From a virus: a stretch of DNA of 36,773 nt. The notes under the pieces are model-generated. The model had not been told where the DNA came from. It searched no databases and saw nothing but the letters and a program-made list of their open reading frames with translations. Shown one piece after another: positions 4,895-14,389 of the stretch (position 1 is the first letter of the stretch; every line of letters begins with the position of its first letter). The stretch lies in IMG/VR virus record IMGVR_UViG_3300029442_000014, positions 1-36,773 of that record. One strand, written 5' to 3'. Made by a program: the position numbers and the translations under genes.

Positions 4895-5023
4895 TCATAC
4901 AAAGTTGATGCTTCCGAGAAGACAGACAACCAGAGCAATGATCGCCACGATGATCTGCTCAACCCACCACTTGAAAGAGAACTGATACGCCGAGTTGGCT
5001 TTGACCTTTGACATTGTAGTCAT
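4895..5023 (-). CDS. Small single-span membrane protein (42 residues)
   Basis: Reads MTTMSKVKANSAYQFSFKWW, then a hydrophobic stretch VEQIIVAIIALVVCLLGSI of about 19 residues, then NFV and TGA. A good ribosome site (AAGGAGGTGAAATAAT) precedes the ATG. The basic N-terminus ahead of one hydrophobic helix predicts an inner-membrane protein with its N-terminus inside. Its start is two bases after the stop of the upstream ORF, so the two are translationally coupled. Role unknown; superinfection-exclusion or host-envelope modification is possible but not shown. Confidence 0.6.
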   Translation of the reverse strand: MTTMSKVKANSAYQFSFKWWVEQIIVAIIALVVCLLGSINFV

Positions 5024-5024
5024 A

Positions 5025-5150
5025 TTATTTCACCTCCTTTTTCGCTTGGATATGCTCTTCTGCTGGTTTTGATCCGTTCCTCATAACCATAATTTGTCTT
5101 TCCATAGTATCCCCTCCTATTATTCTGATAACTTGTTTATTATTATTCAT
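5025..5150 (-). CDS. Small hypothetical ORF with a possible internal start
   Basis: Open for 41 codons: MNNNKQVIRIIGGDTMERQI to ...IQAKKEVK, with GAGGAGTG upstream of the first ATG. A second in-frame ATG (5105) is itself preceded by AGGAGGGG at ideal spacing, giving a 26-residue form. The ORF end contains the ribosome site of the next gene. It may be a real microprotein or a translational-coupling leader. Confidence 0.4.
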   Translation of the reverse strand: MNNNKQVIRIIGGDTMERQIMVMRNGSKPAEEHIQAKKEVK

Positions 5151-5164
5151 AACAATCACTCCTC

Positions 5165-5629
5165 TTATTTACGAACCGTATACATACGTAGATGTATGTT
5201 TTCTCGAACAGCATAGGAAGCATACGTATATTTAACTTTACCATTATATGTTGTAGCGAATTTTCTCGCATCGATTTCAATTTCTTGATTCCAATAACTA
5301 TTAGCTTCCATATCTTCAAGCATGAAAGCCATACCAATATTTTCATATTGCCATATATGCCAAAACTCATGTCGGATAGTTTCAAGTACTTCTTCGGTAG
5401 GACGTAATGCTCCTATTTTAACGATACCCGTTTGCATACTAAACGAACCAGTAGGAGGAGCTTCCAAATCTTCAAAGTAATCGAAGTCTGTTATTCCTAT
5501 ATACTCCATCACATCAAAGCGATAGAGATCTGCGTCGATATTATGTTCTTCACAAAGAGCTCTGAAATACTTAGTATACTCTTCGCGGAGATGTTCCATA
5601 ACAGTGGCAGATACTATGTTAGTCAACAT
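5165..5629 (-). CDS. Putative zinc metallopeptidase (HExxH)
   Basis: Encodes 154 residues from the ATG at 5629 (AAAGGAG at 9 bases; an ATG two codons earlier is too close to it). Residues 86-94 read RHEFWHIWQ, an HExxH zinc motif (H87, E88, H91), and about 27 residues later EIEIDARKFA supplies a likely third ligand (E118 or D120), as in minigluzincin families related to SprT/ImmA. The phage context would fit an anti-repressor or host-protein-cleaving protease, but the substrate is unknown. Codon use is more AT-rich than the genes below 5000. Confidence 0.7.
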   Translation of the reverse strand: MLTNIVSATVMEHLREEYTKYFRALCEEHNIDADLYRFDVMEYIGITDFDYFEDLEAPPTGSFSMQTGIVKIGALRPTEEVLETIRHEFWHIWQYENIGMAFMLEDMEANSYWNQEIEIDARKFATTYNGKVKYTYASYAVRENIHLRMYTVRK

Positions 5630-5653
5630 AATCATCAGCTCCTTTATTGTATC

Positions 5654-5779
5654 CTATTTATCTTCATTATCCATATCTTCTAATAGCTTAGCTATTTCGA
5701 ATTTTAATATGAACAAATCGATTGCGAGACTATCATAGTCTCTCTTGTCTTGTTGAAGTTCTTTTTCTAAATCGATCAT
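5654..5779 (-). CDS. Small coiled-coil-like protein (41 residues)
   Basis: Reads MIDLEKELQQDKRDYDSLAI to ...LLEDMDNEDK. The ATG at 5779 has AAGGAGATG at 8 bases spacing; an earlier ATG overlaps the ribosome site. The sequence is a single acidic amphipathic helix with heptad-like leucines. Likely a small phage protein; function unknown. Confidence 0.5.
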   Translation of the reverse strand: MIDLEKELQQDKRDYDSLAIDLFILKFEIAKLLEDMDNEDK

Positions 5780-5804
5780 GTTGTTCATCTCCTTCATCAT
5801 TATC

Positions 5805-6200
5805 TTATTTAGCAAAATCATAATAATTTTCATGTACTATGAAGCTTTCGATATTATAATATTCAGCACCATAAGCTACATAATCATAATAATCATTACT
5901 AGCAACTACAACAATTTTATCTTCTTTAGTAATGTTATTTTTATTTAACAATTCTTTAATAACTAAATTACCCCATATTAATTTATCATTATGATTTAAT
6001 GAACCTAAATATAAATCATAATTATTCATTACAAATTCTAATTCAATTAAACCAAATTTACCCGATATAACATATACTTTATCACATGTTTCAATTAATT
6101 TATTTACATTATTTTGAAAGAATGGACTAGAATAAAGTTCTGCAGCTGAATGAGCACCACTTAATTTTTCTTTTGAACAAGAAAGCAAACCAATAATCAT
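5805..6200 (-). CDS. DUF6884/YaaA-like protein, AT-rich
   Basis: Encodes 131 residues. The N-terminus MIIGLLSCSKEKLSGAHSAAELYSSPFFQ, with the later VYVISGKFGLI, fits the pattern SCSK-K...A.ELY.S..F...W.I.SA+.GL of DUF6884/YaaA-like proteins, which are found in phages and islands and whose biochemistry is poorly defined. The usual SAKHGL appears as SGKFGL, a deviation at the likely active region. The gene is far more AT-rich than the rest of the window, consistent with recent acquisition. It is the first leftward gene of the divergent control region. Confidence 0.6.
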   Translation of the reverse strand: MIIGLLSCSKEKLSGAHSAAELYSSPFFQNNVNKLIETCDKVYVISGKFGLIELEFVMNNYDLYLGSLNHNDKLIWGNLVIKELLNKNNITKEDKIVVVASNDYYDYVAYGAEYYNIESFIVHENYYDFAK

Positions 6201-6227
6201 AATAACACTTCCTTACTAAAATTTAAT

Positions 6228-6280
6228 AATTAAATTATTATTATTTACTATATCCGGGTGGATATAATAATAATTTAATT
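6228..6280. promoter_or_regulatory. Long AT-rich palindrome in the divergent control region
   Basis: AATTAAATTATTAT (6228-6241) pairs with ATAATAATTTAATT (6267-6280), and TATATCC (6249-6255) with GGATATA (6260-6266) around loop GGGT. Only a 7-base bulge interrupts the 21 bp. Lying between divergent genes it is more likely an operator, origin or cruciform than a terminator. Confidence 0.45.
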
Positions 6281-6301
6281 ACTATATATGGCGCGCACAG
6301 G

Positions 6302-6383
6302 ACAAACAAAATTTACAAAAAGAGCTCGCTATACAAACAAAATTTACAAAAAGAGCTCGCTATACAAACAAAAATTACAAAAA
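6302..6383. repeat. 31-bp tandem repeat, 2.6 copies
   Basis: Two identical 31-bp units (6302-6332, 6333-6363) and a partial third (6364-6383) run head to tail; each starts ACAAACAAAATTTACAAAAA and ends GAGCTCGCTAT. They lie upstream of the terminase promoter, where iteron-like or protein-binding repeats or a packaging-recognition site would be expected. No coding frame of substance covers them. Confidence 0.8.
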
Positions 6384-6464
6384 AGTCAACACCTGTCCCC
6401 TCATCCCCTTTTAGCAAACACCCCCGGGGGCCCTGAATTGGTCACCCCCCTGACCCAAAAAAAG

Positions 6465-6494
6465 TTGACACCCCTGCAAGATGTGTAGTATAAT
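6465..6494 (+). promoter_or_regulatory. Consensus sigma-70 promoter for the structural operon
   Basis: TTGACA (6465-6470), 18 bases, TATAAT (6489-6494). Transcription would start near 6501, just ahead of the AAAGGAGG ribosome site of the small terminase. C-rich repeats (CACCCC-type blocks at 6390-6475) flank and overlap it and could be repressor sites. The -10 context TGTAGTATAAT recurs at 35392-35402. Confidence 0.8.
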
Positions 6495-6519
6495 TAATAC
6501 AATAAAGGAGGCGATTGAG

Positions 6520-7473
<954 letters not shown>

Positions 7474-7786
7474 CCTAAACCAGTTCATCCCAGCTGCATG
7501 GCCCTTGCTGGAGCCAAATAATCCATTTCTTCCAAACTGGCACATTGACTGTATGTCAGAGTATCTCACGGCAGTTTCTCAGGGCGAAATCCGTCGTCTC
7601 ATAATCAACATTCCGCCGAGGTACATGAAGCCTGTTTCTGTAGACTCCCACATTCTTCTACAGTCAGGGGAACGAAAACGTCTAGGGGATATTCAGGTTG
7701 GAGACATGGTTATCACTCATACAGGGCGTGCACAAAGAGTCAGCGCTGTCCATGGGCAGGGCCTTCTTCAATGCTTGGAAATTAGT

Positions 7787-7834
7787 TCTGCCGGCCGTTC
7801 TGCCGGCCGTTCTGCCGGCCGTTCTGCCGGCCGT
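7787..7834 (+). repeat. 12-bp repeat (TCTGCCGGCCGT)4 in the intein
   Basis: Four perfect units encode Ser-Ala-Gly-Arg four times, between intein blocks A and B. In-frame unit length permits harmless slippage. Confidence 0.9.
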
Positions 7835-7957
7835 AAAGTAATTACTGCTCCTGATCATCCGTTCTTAACTCCTCGTGGCTGGATCCAGGCACAGCACCTC
7901 ACACTAAAAGATAAACTATTCCAAACAAAAGACGAGAACGAACACCAATCTCCTCCA

Positions 7958-7978
7958 GGCGCAGGCGCAGGCGCAGGC
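7958..7978 (+). repeat. Short GGCGCA repeat in the intein spacer
   Basis: Three and a half GGCGCA units encode Gly-Ala-Gly-Ala where a homing endonuclease would sit in a full intein. Confidence 0.8.
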
Positions 7979-9593
7979 GTACGGCATTTTTTACTCACGG
8001 GTATACAAAATATTACCCCCTCTAAAGACATGCACGAATGTCGTTGTCTTACTGTAGAGAATGACCATAGTTTTACTGCTAACGACTTAGTAGTAAAAAA
8101 CAGTCTTAGTGTGAGTGTAATGTGGCCCGTCTGGACGTGGATTACAAATCCACATCTCAGATGGCTTTTTGCATCCTATTCATCGGGTCTGAGCACAAAG
8201 CACTCCATTGACCGGAGACAGATAATTCAGCACCCTTGGTATAAAAGTCAATGGGGTCATGTGTATCAATTGGCAGGAGACCAGAATATTAAAACGGAAT
8301 ACATGAACACTGCGCGGGGACACATGTTGGCGACATCCGTAGGAGGTACTGCCACTGGTAAGGGTGGCGATGTCATTGTAGTCGACGATCCACATAACCC
8401 TATGCAAGCGGAATCCACAGCCCTTAGAGAAGCAGCCGTTGAATTCTTTGACAGAACGTTGACAACTCGACTGGACAATAAGAAGACTGGTGCCATCGTC
8501 GTTGTTATGCAACGGCTGCATGAGATGGACCTGACCGGCCACCTGTTGAAGCAAAACAATACTCTTCGCCCACCCCCACTGTACGAGAACATCGATGATT
8601 ACGGTAACTTTATTGATCCGGCTGATTGGGAATCCTTACGAGATGAGCACACAGCTGAACAAGAGGCAAACCCGTTAACAGAATTAGAAAAACAGTTACT
8701 CCAGCCTGTCCCAGGTGAACGGCCGACTTCGGAGCAACTAGCCAAAGAAGAAGCTCGCCTGGAAACTAACATCAAAGACAATCAGGGGCAAATTTGGACG
8801 CACCTTTGTCTCCCAGTTACCGCTAGGAAAGAAACACAGGTTCACTTTCCGGTTAGTAATACTTACTATCTGAGAAAGGAGGGCTCTTTGTTATGGCCGA
8901 CTCGAGAAAACCGAAGCGACCTCCAAAACGTTAAGACGGCCCTCGGTACTTATGGCTATTCTGGACAATATGAACAAGATCCTGCACCTGAAGGAGGAGG
9001 AATCCTTCAAACAGCCTGGTGGAGATACTATGCTATTATGCCATCAGTTAAAGATATAGACCAAGGCGTAATCTCTATCGACTGTGCCTTTAAAGACTTG
9101 GCCGATAGCGATTACGCCTGTTTACAGGCATGGTGGAAGATAAAAGCCAATAGATACCTCATAGACCAAATTAGAGGCAAATGGTCGTTTCCGACGCTTT
9201 TAGCTAACGTACGTGCATTTATCCGTAAACATGACGAGTGCAAAGCAAGACTTATTGAAGATAAAGCAAATGGCAGCGCAGTAATTCAAACCATACGAGA
9301 TGAAGTTACTGGGATCATTCCAGTAGACCCAAGAGGTGGCAAAATCGCGAGAGCTCACGCCGTCTCTCCTCAGGTGGAGGCAGGAAATTTTCTGTTACCT
9401 GACCCACGCTTACAGCCATGGGTATCAGATTTCATTCTAGAATGTTCTAGATTCCCCAAAGCCCAAAACGATGACCAGGTGGATTGCTTTACTCAAGCAG
9501 CAACATATATGGAAATCAAACAATTCAGTACCTGGATGGCGAAGATTAATTGGCTGTAGGTACCGTCCATAATTACAAAGGAGGTTATTTAAG

Positions 9594-11147
9594 ATGGCGC
9601 AGGAAAGAATTACAGTTGAGAACAGTACGCTGTTGAAAGATTCCTATGAAGGAACTGGTGGTTTTCAAGACGGCTCGTACCTAGCACAGCATAAGCGAGA
9701 ATACATTACCAATTATCAGGTAAGACAAAGTCTTTGTTATTTTCTTAACTACATGCAACCGATTGTCAATTCCCACGTGAATCCGCTTTTCAGAACGTCA
9801 CCTACCAGAAACTGGGCAGGTAAAGCTGCAGGTACTAGTGATGGTATTACTGCTACTACTCAGATGACTACTACTAATGCAAGTGGTGCCCCTTCTGGAG
9901 GAGCGGGAGCAGGAAGCAGTGCTTACTGGGATGCTTTTGTCAATGACGTTGATATGCATGGTACAAACTTGACATCCTTTATGAAAAGGGTAGCACAAGC
10001 GGCAAAGTTGTATGGTGTCTGCTTTATTGTCTGTGATAATGTACCAGAACAGCCGGCTACACAAGCTCTTGCGCTTGCTACAAGATCATTCCCATATGCA
10101 TATATAATTGAGAAGCCAAGAATTACTTCGAGTTCGGTTGACCGTGCTGGTCGCTTGGTGAGTATTACTTACTCCGAAAACTTCAACCCAATTGTTGTAA
10201 GTTCCAAGCCGGGAGATCAGCAGTATCGCACATGGAATACAGCTGACACATTCTTGAGCGATAAAGACGGCAACGAATTAGTAGGTCAAAGCAATAAAGT
10301 GACGCACGGACTCGGTCTCCTTCCAGTGGTACCGCTGTATGCGCGGTTGCCCGTACCTGGAAATGTGCTCCCGGAGAGCGAATTCCTCTCGATTGCACGT
10401 ACAAATCTTCGACTTTTCAACCTTTGTTCAGAGTTGGATGAGCTTTTGAGAGGTCAAGCCTTCTCGATCCTGTGTTATCCTGGCAAAGATGCGTCATCCT
10501 TGACACTCGGACCCAATAATGCCCTCGGATTTGACGGAGTAGAGAGTAGATTCGCGCCATCATTTATCGCTCCAGCTGCAGCGCCCGCTGACTGGCTCCT
10601 AAAACTCATTGATAAACTCGTTACCGAGATGTACCGTATGGCCCTTTTGAGCCATGCCACTGACGGAGCACAGGCGGAACAACGAACTGGTGCGTCTAAA
10701 GCTTGGGATTTTGAGAGTACGAATCAAGTACTCGCAGATTTTGCTTCAAATTGTCAGTTAACGGAATTTAATTTGGCCAGAGTGTTTCAAGGATGGACAA
10801 AACAAGACCTGCAGTTCTCTTGTACGTACTCAAATGACTTCTCTGTCGAAGACATTACGAGTGAACTGACTCAGTTACAGACAGCTAAAGGTATTGTGCC
10901 ATTTGGACTGGCTGCTATCGCTATTATGAAGAAGGCAGTAACCAAGATCCTGCACGATGTCGATCCTGTTGCCTTGACTGCAATATTAGCGGACTTGGAC
11001 GCCAACGGGCAGACATATCTTAGTGAGGATACAAAGACAAAAGATACGTCTACAGCTGCAACTTCTTCATCTTCTACGGTATCCGGGACAAATACTTCAA
11101 CTAATAACTCACCGGGGAGTGACATAAGTACTACATCTGTAGTATAA
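9594..11147 (+). CDS. Portal protein (putative)
   Basis: Encodes 517 residues, ATG behind AAAGGAGG. Its place directly after the large terminase, its length and its layout fit a portal. The N-terminus EYITNYQVRQSLCYFLNYMQPIVNSHVNPLF resembles DUF4055-type portals; the long mixed alpha/beta wing (130-340) precedes helices with LLKLIDKLVTEMYRMALLSHATDGAQAEQRTGASKAWDFE, typical of the portal stem and clip. The last 45 residues are Ser/Thr-rich and disordered. It would form the dodecameric DNA channel at one capsid vertex. Confidence 0.75.
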   Translation: MAQERITVENSTLLKDSYEGTGGFQDGSYLAQHKREYITNYQVRQSLCYFLNYMQPIVNSHVNPLFRTSPTRNWAGKAAGTSDGITATTQMTTTNASGAPSGGAGAGSSAYWDAFVNDVDMHGTNLTSFMKRVAQAAKLYGVCFIVCDNVPEQPATQALALATRSFPYAYIIEKPRITSSSVDRAGRLVSITYSENFNPIVVSSKPGDQQYRTWNTADTFLSDKDGNELVGQSNKVTHGLGLLPVVPLYARLPVPGNVLPESEFLSIARTNLRLFNLCSELDELLRGQAFSILCYPGKDASSLTLGPNNALGFDGVESRFAPSFIAPAAAPADWLLKLIDKLVTEMYRMALLSHATDGAQAEQRTGASKAWDFESTNQVLADFASNCQLTEFNLARVFQGWTKQDLQFSCTYSNDFSVEDITSELTQLQTAKGIVPFGLAAIAIMKKAVTKILHDVDPVALTAILADLDANGQTYLSEDTKTKDTSTAATSSSSTVSGTNTSTNNSPGSDISTTSVV

Positions 11148-11182
11148 TAAAATTAGAAGTAACCCTAGGAGGTATTTTATTC

Positions 11183-11992
11183 GTGGCAAAATCAATAAGT
11201 GACGCCCTTGCCGCCCTCGAAGGGCTTGAAGGTGGAGAAGAACTCGTACAGGCTGTGCAAGCTGAACTTTCCAAGAAGAATAACGAGGCAAAAAATCTTC
11301 GGGATCGTTCGAAGGGTGCAGAAACCAAGCAAGCTGAAACCCTAGCCAAACTACAAAAAGTCGCAACGTCCCTAGGTATCGACCTTGAAGCAGAAGACTT
11401 TGACGGTGTCCTTGAAGGACAAAAGAAAGTTGTTGAGGATCTGAAAAAAGAGCTTATAGTTGCGAAGACTCAAGGCGACCAATCGAAACAAGAAGAGATT
11501 CGCAAAGCTCTTACCGAAGCTCAGGAAGCCAAGGATCAGACCGCTAAGCTTCAAAAAGAACTCGACAAACGGGCAAAAGAAGTAGCAGACGTCACAGGGA
11601 AATATACTACAGAGAAGGATAAGAGGATTGCCATCCTGAAGACACAGGGACTTACACAAGCCCTTGCAGAGGCAAAAGCCGTAAAACCGTCAGTAATTTC
11701 CAAGATGCTGCTGCCGAACGTTAAAGTCGACGAAACTTCTGATGAACTTCTGTTTGTTGACGAAAAGGGAGCCGAAGTGTCACTTTCAGAAGGAGTCAAA
11801 GCTTTCCTAGGAGCGAATCCGGAATTTGTAGTGAATGTACAGAATCCTGGCGCAGGCACTCCTCCGGGAACTGGAGCAGCTGGAGCTGCTGCGGCCCCGA
11901 TAAAAGTATCTCGAGCTCAGATGTCGGATGTATCTTTTTACCGGACACATCAGAAAGATTTCCTCAGTGGAAAAATGGTATGTGAAGAATAA
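11183..11992 (+). CDS. Capsid scaffold protein (putative)
   Basis: Encodes 269 residues from a GTG start 11 bases after AGGAGG. Residues 15-150 are a long Lys/Glu/Ala-rich coiled coil; 170-215 form a small acidic region; then a Gly/Ala-rich linker and a short basic-aromatic C-terminal helix (VSRAQMSDVSFYRTHQKDF), as in scaffolds that bind the coat through their C-terminus. Position between portal and coat genes supports the call. No protease domain is seen. Confidence 0.75.
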   Translation: MAKSISDALAALEGLEGGEELVQAVQAELSKKNNEAKNLRDRSKGAETKQAETLAKLQKVATSLGIDLEAEDFDGVLEGQKKVVEDLKKELIVAKTQGDQSKQEEIRKALTEAQEAKDQTAKLQKELDKRAKEVADVTGKYTTEKDKRIAILKTQGLTQALAEAKAVKPSVISKMLLPNVKVDETSDELLFVDEKGAEVSLSEGVKAFLGANPEFVVNVQNPGAGTPPGTGAAGAAAAPIKVSRAQMSDVSFYRTHQKDFLSGKMVCEE

Positions 11993-12011
11993 CAATAGGG
12001 AGGTCAAATAA

Positions 12012-13136
12012 ATGGCTGGCAACATTCTTAATTTTTATGATCCATTGTTTTATGCGCAGGAAGCTCTGATCGTCCTGGAAAAGGAACTCGGATTTGCCTC
12101 GCGTATTCACCGTGGATACAGCCCTACACCGCAACAGAAAGGTTCTACGATTAATATCAGCAAGCCCGGCACTTTCACAGCGAAAGATGCCCCTGGTTCT
12201 GATGCTCAGGCCGTAGAAGCTGGCGGAACCACGATCGTCCTCGATACGTGGAAAGAAGTCAAATTCAAACTGACCGACATGGAACTGACGTTCACCAAAG
12301 AAAAGATCGTCTCCGATCACATTCGCCCGGCTGCTTATGCGTTGGCTGACTCGATTGACCAGCGTTGCGCGGCTATGTACAAAGATATTTACAACTACAC
12401 CGGTGCGGTCAATGAGCTGCCGACGGCGATCACGGACATGACCAAAGTCCGCCGGATGTTCCAAGATCAATTGATTCCCGATGACGGACAGCGTCACTGG
12501 GCCATCAATAGTGCTACAGAAGAAGGCTTGCTTGCCCTCGCGATCTTCAACCAAAACGCTGGTGTACCGAGTGCAGCAGCTGAGGCTTTCCTGAAGGGTT
12601 CGCTGGGTAGCAAATTCAGTTACGAAATCTTCGCAACCCAAAATGCGCCTTCGCAGACCAATGGTACGGCTACTGCGGCTAATGCTTCGGGAACTGCCGG
12701 TGCATCTACCGTCACGCTCGCTTCTGGCTCTGGCGCGACTCATACTTTCAAACAAGGTACGATTTTCACGATCGCTGGAGATTCTCAAAAGTATGTTGTT
12801 ACCGAAAACCTCGCATTGGTATCTTCGGCCGGCGTATTGAAAATCTCTCCGAAACTGGCCGTCACTTGTTCGTCTGCTGCGATTACGCTCCTCGCCGCAC
12901 ATTCTGTCAACTTGGGCTTCCACCGGAACGCCTTCGCATTGGCTATGGCTCCTCTGTCCGAGCTGGGTAACAGCCTCGGTGTCCGCATGAACACATTGAG
13001 CTTCAATGACTTGTCGCTTCGTTCCAAAGTTTGGTACGATGCGGATTCCAGTGAACTGCGTGTGTCGCTGGATTGTTTGTACGGCGTTAAGACGCTCGAT
13101 CCTCAACTCGCATTCCGTTACATTGCCACTCCTTAA
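12012..13136 (+). CDS. Major capsid protein, P22-coat-like HK97 fold
   Basis: Encodes 374 residues, ATG behind GGGAGG. Features of the P22-type coat family: N-terminal NILNFYDPLFYAQEALIVLEK, a spine helix region, a central beta insertion at about 215-295 (TFKQGTIFTIAGDSQKYVVTE) and C-terminal VNLGFHRNAFALAMAPL with LSLDCLYGVKTLDPQLAFR. Codons are strongly biased to C-ending and CGT/CTG forms compared with neighbours, as expected for the most abundant virion protein. It would form the icosahedral shell on the scaffold. Confidence 0.88.
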   Translation: MAGNILNFYDPLFYAQEALIVLEKELGFASRIHRGYSPTPQQKGSTINISKPGTFTAKDAPGSDAQAVEAGGTTIVLDTWKEVKFKLTDMELTFTKEKIVSDHIRPAAYALADSIDQRCAAMYKDIYNYTGAVNELPTAITDMTKVRRMFQDQLIPDDGQRHWAINSATEEGLLALAIFNQNAGVPSAAAEAFLKGSLGSKFSYEIFATQNAPSQTNGTATAANASGTAGASTVTLASGSGATHTFKQGTIFTIAGDSQKYVVTENLALVSSAGVLKISPKLAVTCSSAAITLLAAHSVNLGFHRNAFALAMAPLSELGNSLGVRMNTLSFNDLSLRSKVWYDADSSELRVSLDCLYGVKTLDPQLAFRYIATP

Positions 13137-13152
13137 GTAAGGGTGTACGGCG

Positions 13153-13560
13153 ATGATCGAGTTTCAACAATACCTTGAGCAGGAATTGCGGGAAGTAGTA
13201 CGAGAAGTACCGTTAGATTTTATCGAACAAGCTACTCGTACACTCGATGGATTTTTTACACAGTTTGCTTCTGCAGAGCATAGTAGGGTAGCAATGCAGG
13301 CATTCGAGTACTCAATGGGGGCTCAATTGGAAATCGATTTAGGCGTACCGTTATCGTTTCTGCTCACAGGTACTGGTGAACATGGTCCTGATGCTTCTGG
13401 ATTTATTGTGGAGTCACCTACAAATAACATCCTGTCTTGGGAAGATAACGGAGTAAGGCGTTTTGCATCTCGCGTATACAACCCGGGACAAGAAGCCCAG
13501 TTTTCCGAACAGGATATGGTCGATGCAATTACGGATGCTTATGTTAGTGAGGAGGATTAA
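13153..13560 (+). CDS. Hypothetical head or neck protein
   Basis: Encodes 135 residues. Ribosome site is weak (AAGGG). The first 50 residues form an amphipathic helix pair (FQQYLEQELREVVREVP); the rest is acidic and beta-rich. Position right after the coat gene suggests a head-completion or connector component, but no family is recognised. Confidence 0.7.
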   Translation: MIEFQQYLEQELREVVREVPLDFIEQATRTLDGFFTQFASAEHSRVAMQAFEYSMGAQLEIDLGVPLSFLLTGTGEHGPDASGFIVESPTNNILSWEDNGVRRFASRVYNPGQEAQFSEQDMVDAITDAYVSEED

Positions 13561-13565
13561 TTTCA

Positions 13566-13949
13566 ATGGCAACTACTGTATACATTTCCGAAGATGATGT
13601 AGAAGATGAAGTCCTAAAGGATACGATGCTTATGGCAGATTATGTATTTGCATCTACTGAGTTGGAAACGCTCGTCATCAACAGATTTGCGCTTACTGTA
13701 GACGTTATTGCAACTCCCCTCCATCTGACAGTGAAAGAGTTCGTGCTTGCAGTGGCCTACGCTCGACGGTCAGAGCTCAATATCGGAATGGGCAATCGAT
13801 TAATGGATGGAATAGATGTGTATGCTTACAAGCATAAGATGTATTCTAAGAAAGTCATTGAACTTGCAGATCGAATTACTCCTTCAATGATAACGGGCGA
13901 CAGTACCTCCGGTAAATGGTCTCCATCGATCGATTTGTTTAGGAGTTAA
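13566..13949 (+). CDS. Head-tail connector protein (putative)
   Basis: Encodes 127 residues, ATG behind GAGGAGG. Helical throughout, with TVKEFVLAVAYARRSELNIG and a C-terminal YKHKMYSKKVIELADRITPSM segment; size and position match gp6-type adaptor proteins that sit under the portal. The family call rests on context, not on a diagnostic motif. Confidence 0.6.
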   Translation: MATTVYISEDDVEDEVLKDTMLMADYVFASTELETLVINRFALTVDVIATPLHLTVKEFVLAVAYARRSELNIGMGNRLMDGIDVYAYKHKMYSKKVIELADRITPSMITGDSTSGKWSPSIDLFRS

Positions 13950-13953
13950 GGAT

Positions 13954-14364
13954 ATGTGGTTAGTGCTTTTGAAAGACCTGAAAAACTATATAGCAGACCA
14001 AGACTCTACGTTGTATTGCTCTATTGGTGCTACAGGTAAAAAGCCTAATACATTTCCCGCGATGTACTTTATCAGAGGAAAAGAAACCAATGTAGATTTT
14101 CACCAGAACCGCAAAGGCACTTGTGTCATCATTGTGGAAATTTGGGAAAAAGCTACGGAAACTAATCCTCAGGAAGCTTACGAGAAGCTGGCAGTGATTG
14201 AAGAAAAATTCTGTGATTACTTGGATGCGTGGTCAAAGTTAACGGTCGCAAGAACAGGAGTAGCTGCAGTCATATCGATAAGCTCTTTTCGCGGCGATGG
14301 AGAAGCCAATCGACCCTTATGCGCAAGTCAGGCGTTTATTCTTGTAGAATGGCGTCGTTCCTAA
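13954..14364 (+). CDS. Tail terminator or tail-completion protein (putative)
   Basis: Encodes 136 residues and starts 4 bases after the previous stop. An N-terminal helix (WLVLLKDLKNYIADQ) followed by a beta sheet with FPAMYFIRGKETN and CVIIVEIWEKA, then a long helix, matches the alpha/beta layout of tail terminators. It lies immediately before the tail-tube gene, the usual position for the protein that caps the tube and joins it to the head. Confidence 0.6.
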   Translation: MWLVLLKDLKNYIADQDSTLYCSIGATGKKPNTFPAMYFIRGKETNVDFHQNRKGTCVIIVEIWEKATETNPQEAYEKLAVIEEKFCDYLDAWSKLTVARTGVAAVISISSFRGDGEANRPLCASQAFILVEWRRS

Positions 14365-14389
14365 TAAATTTGAAAGGTAGGTACACAAA

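Larger units (their letters stand above)
7631..8101 (+). other. Mini-intein inside the TerL Walker A motif
   Basis: 157 residues between K74 and the Ser of SLSVSV. Hint-fold blocks are visible: A (PVSVDSHILLQSGERKRLGD), B (TAPDHPFLTPRGW), F (CRCLTVENDHSF) and G (ANDLVVKN followed by Ser). No homing endonuclease is present; its place is taken by a Gly-Ala-rich spacer. Residue 1 is Pro, not Cys or Ser, and block F has Cys where Asp is usual, which recalls class 3 inteins that use a block F cysteine. The penultimate residue is Lys rather than His, so splicing may be slow or conditional. Confidence 0.88.

Noticed and set aside
11964-13106. 380-codon open frame antisense to the major capsid gene
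   Set aside because: It is a shadow of the strongly codon-biased coat gene: no ribosome site, arginine/serine-rich translation without domain character, and it overlaps a certain gene entirely.
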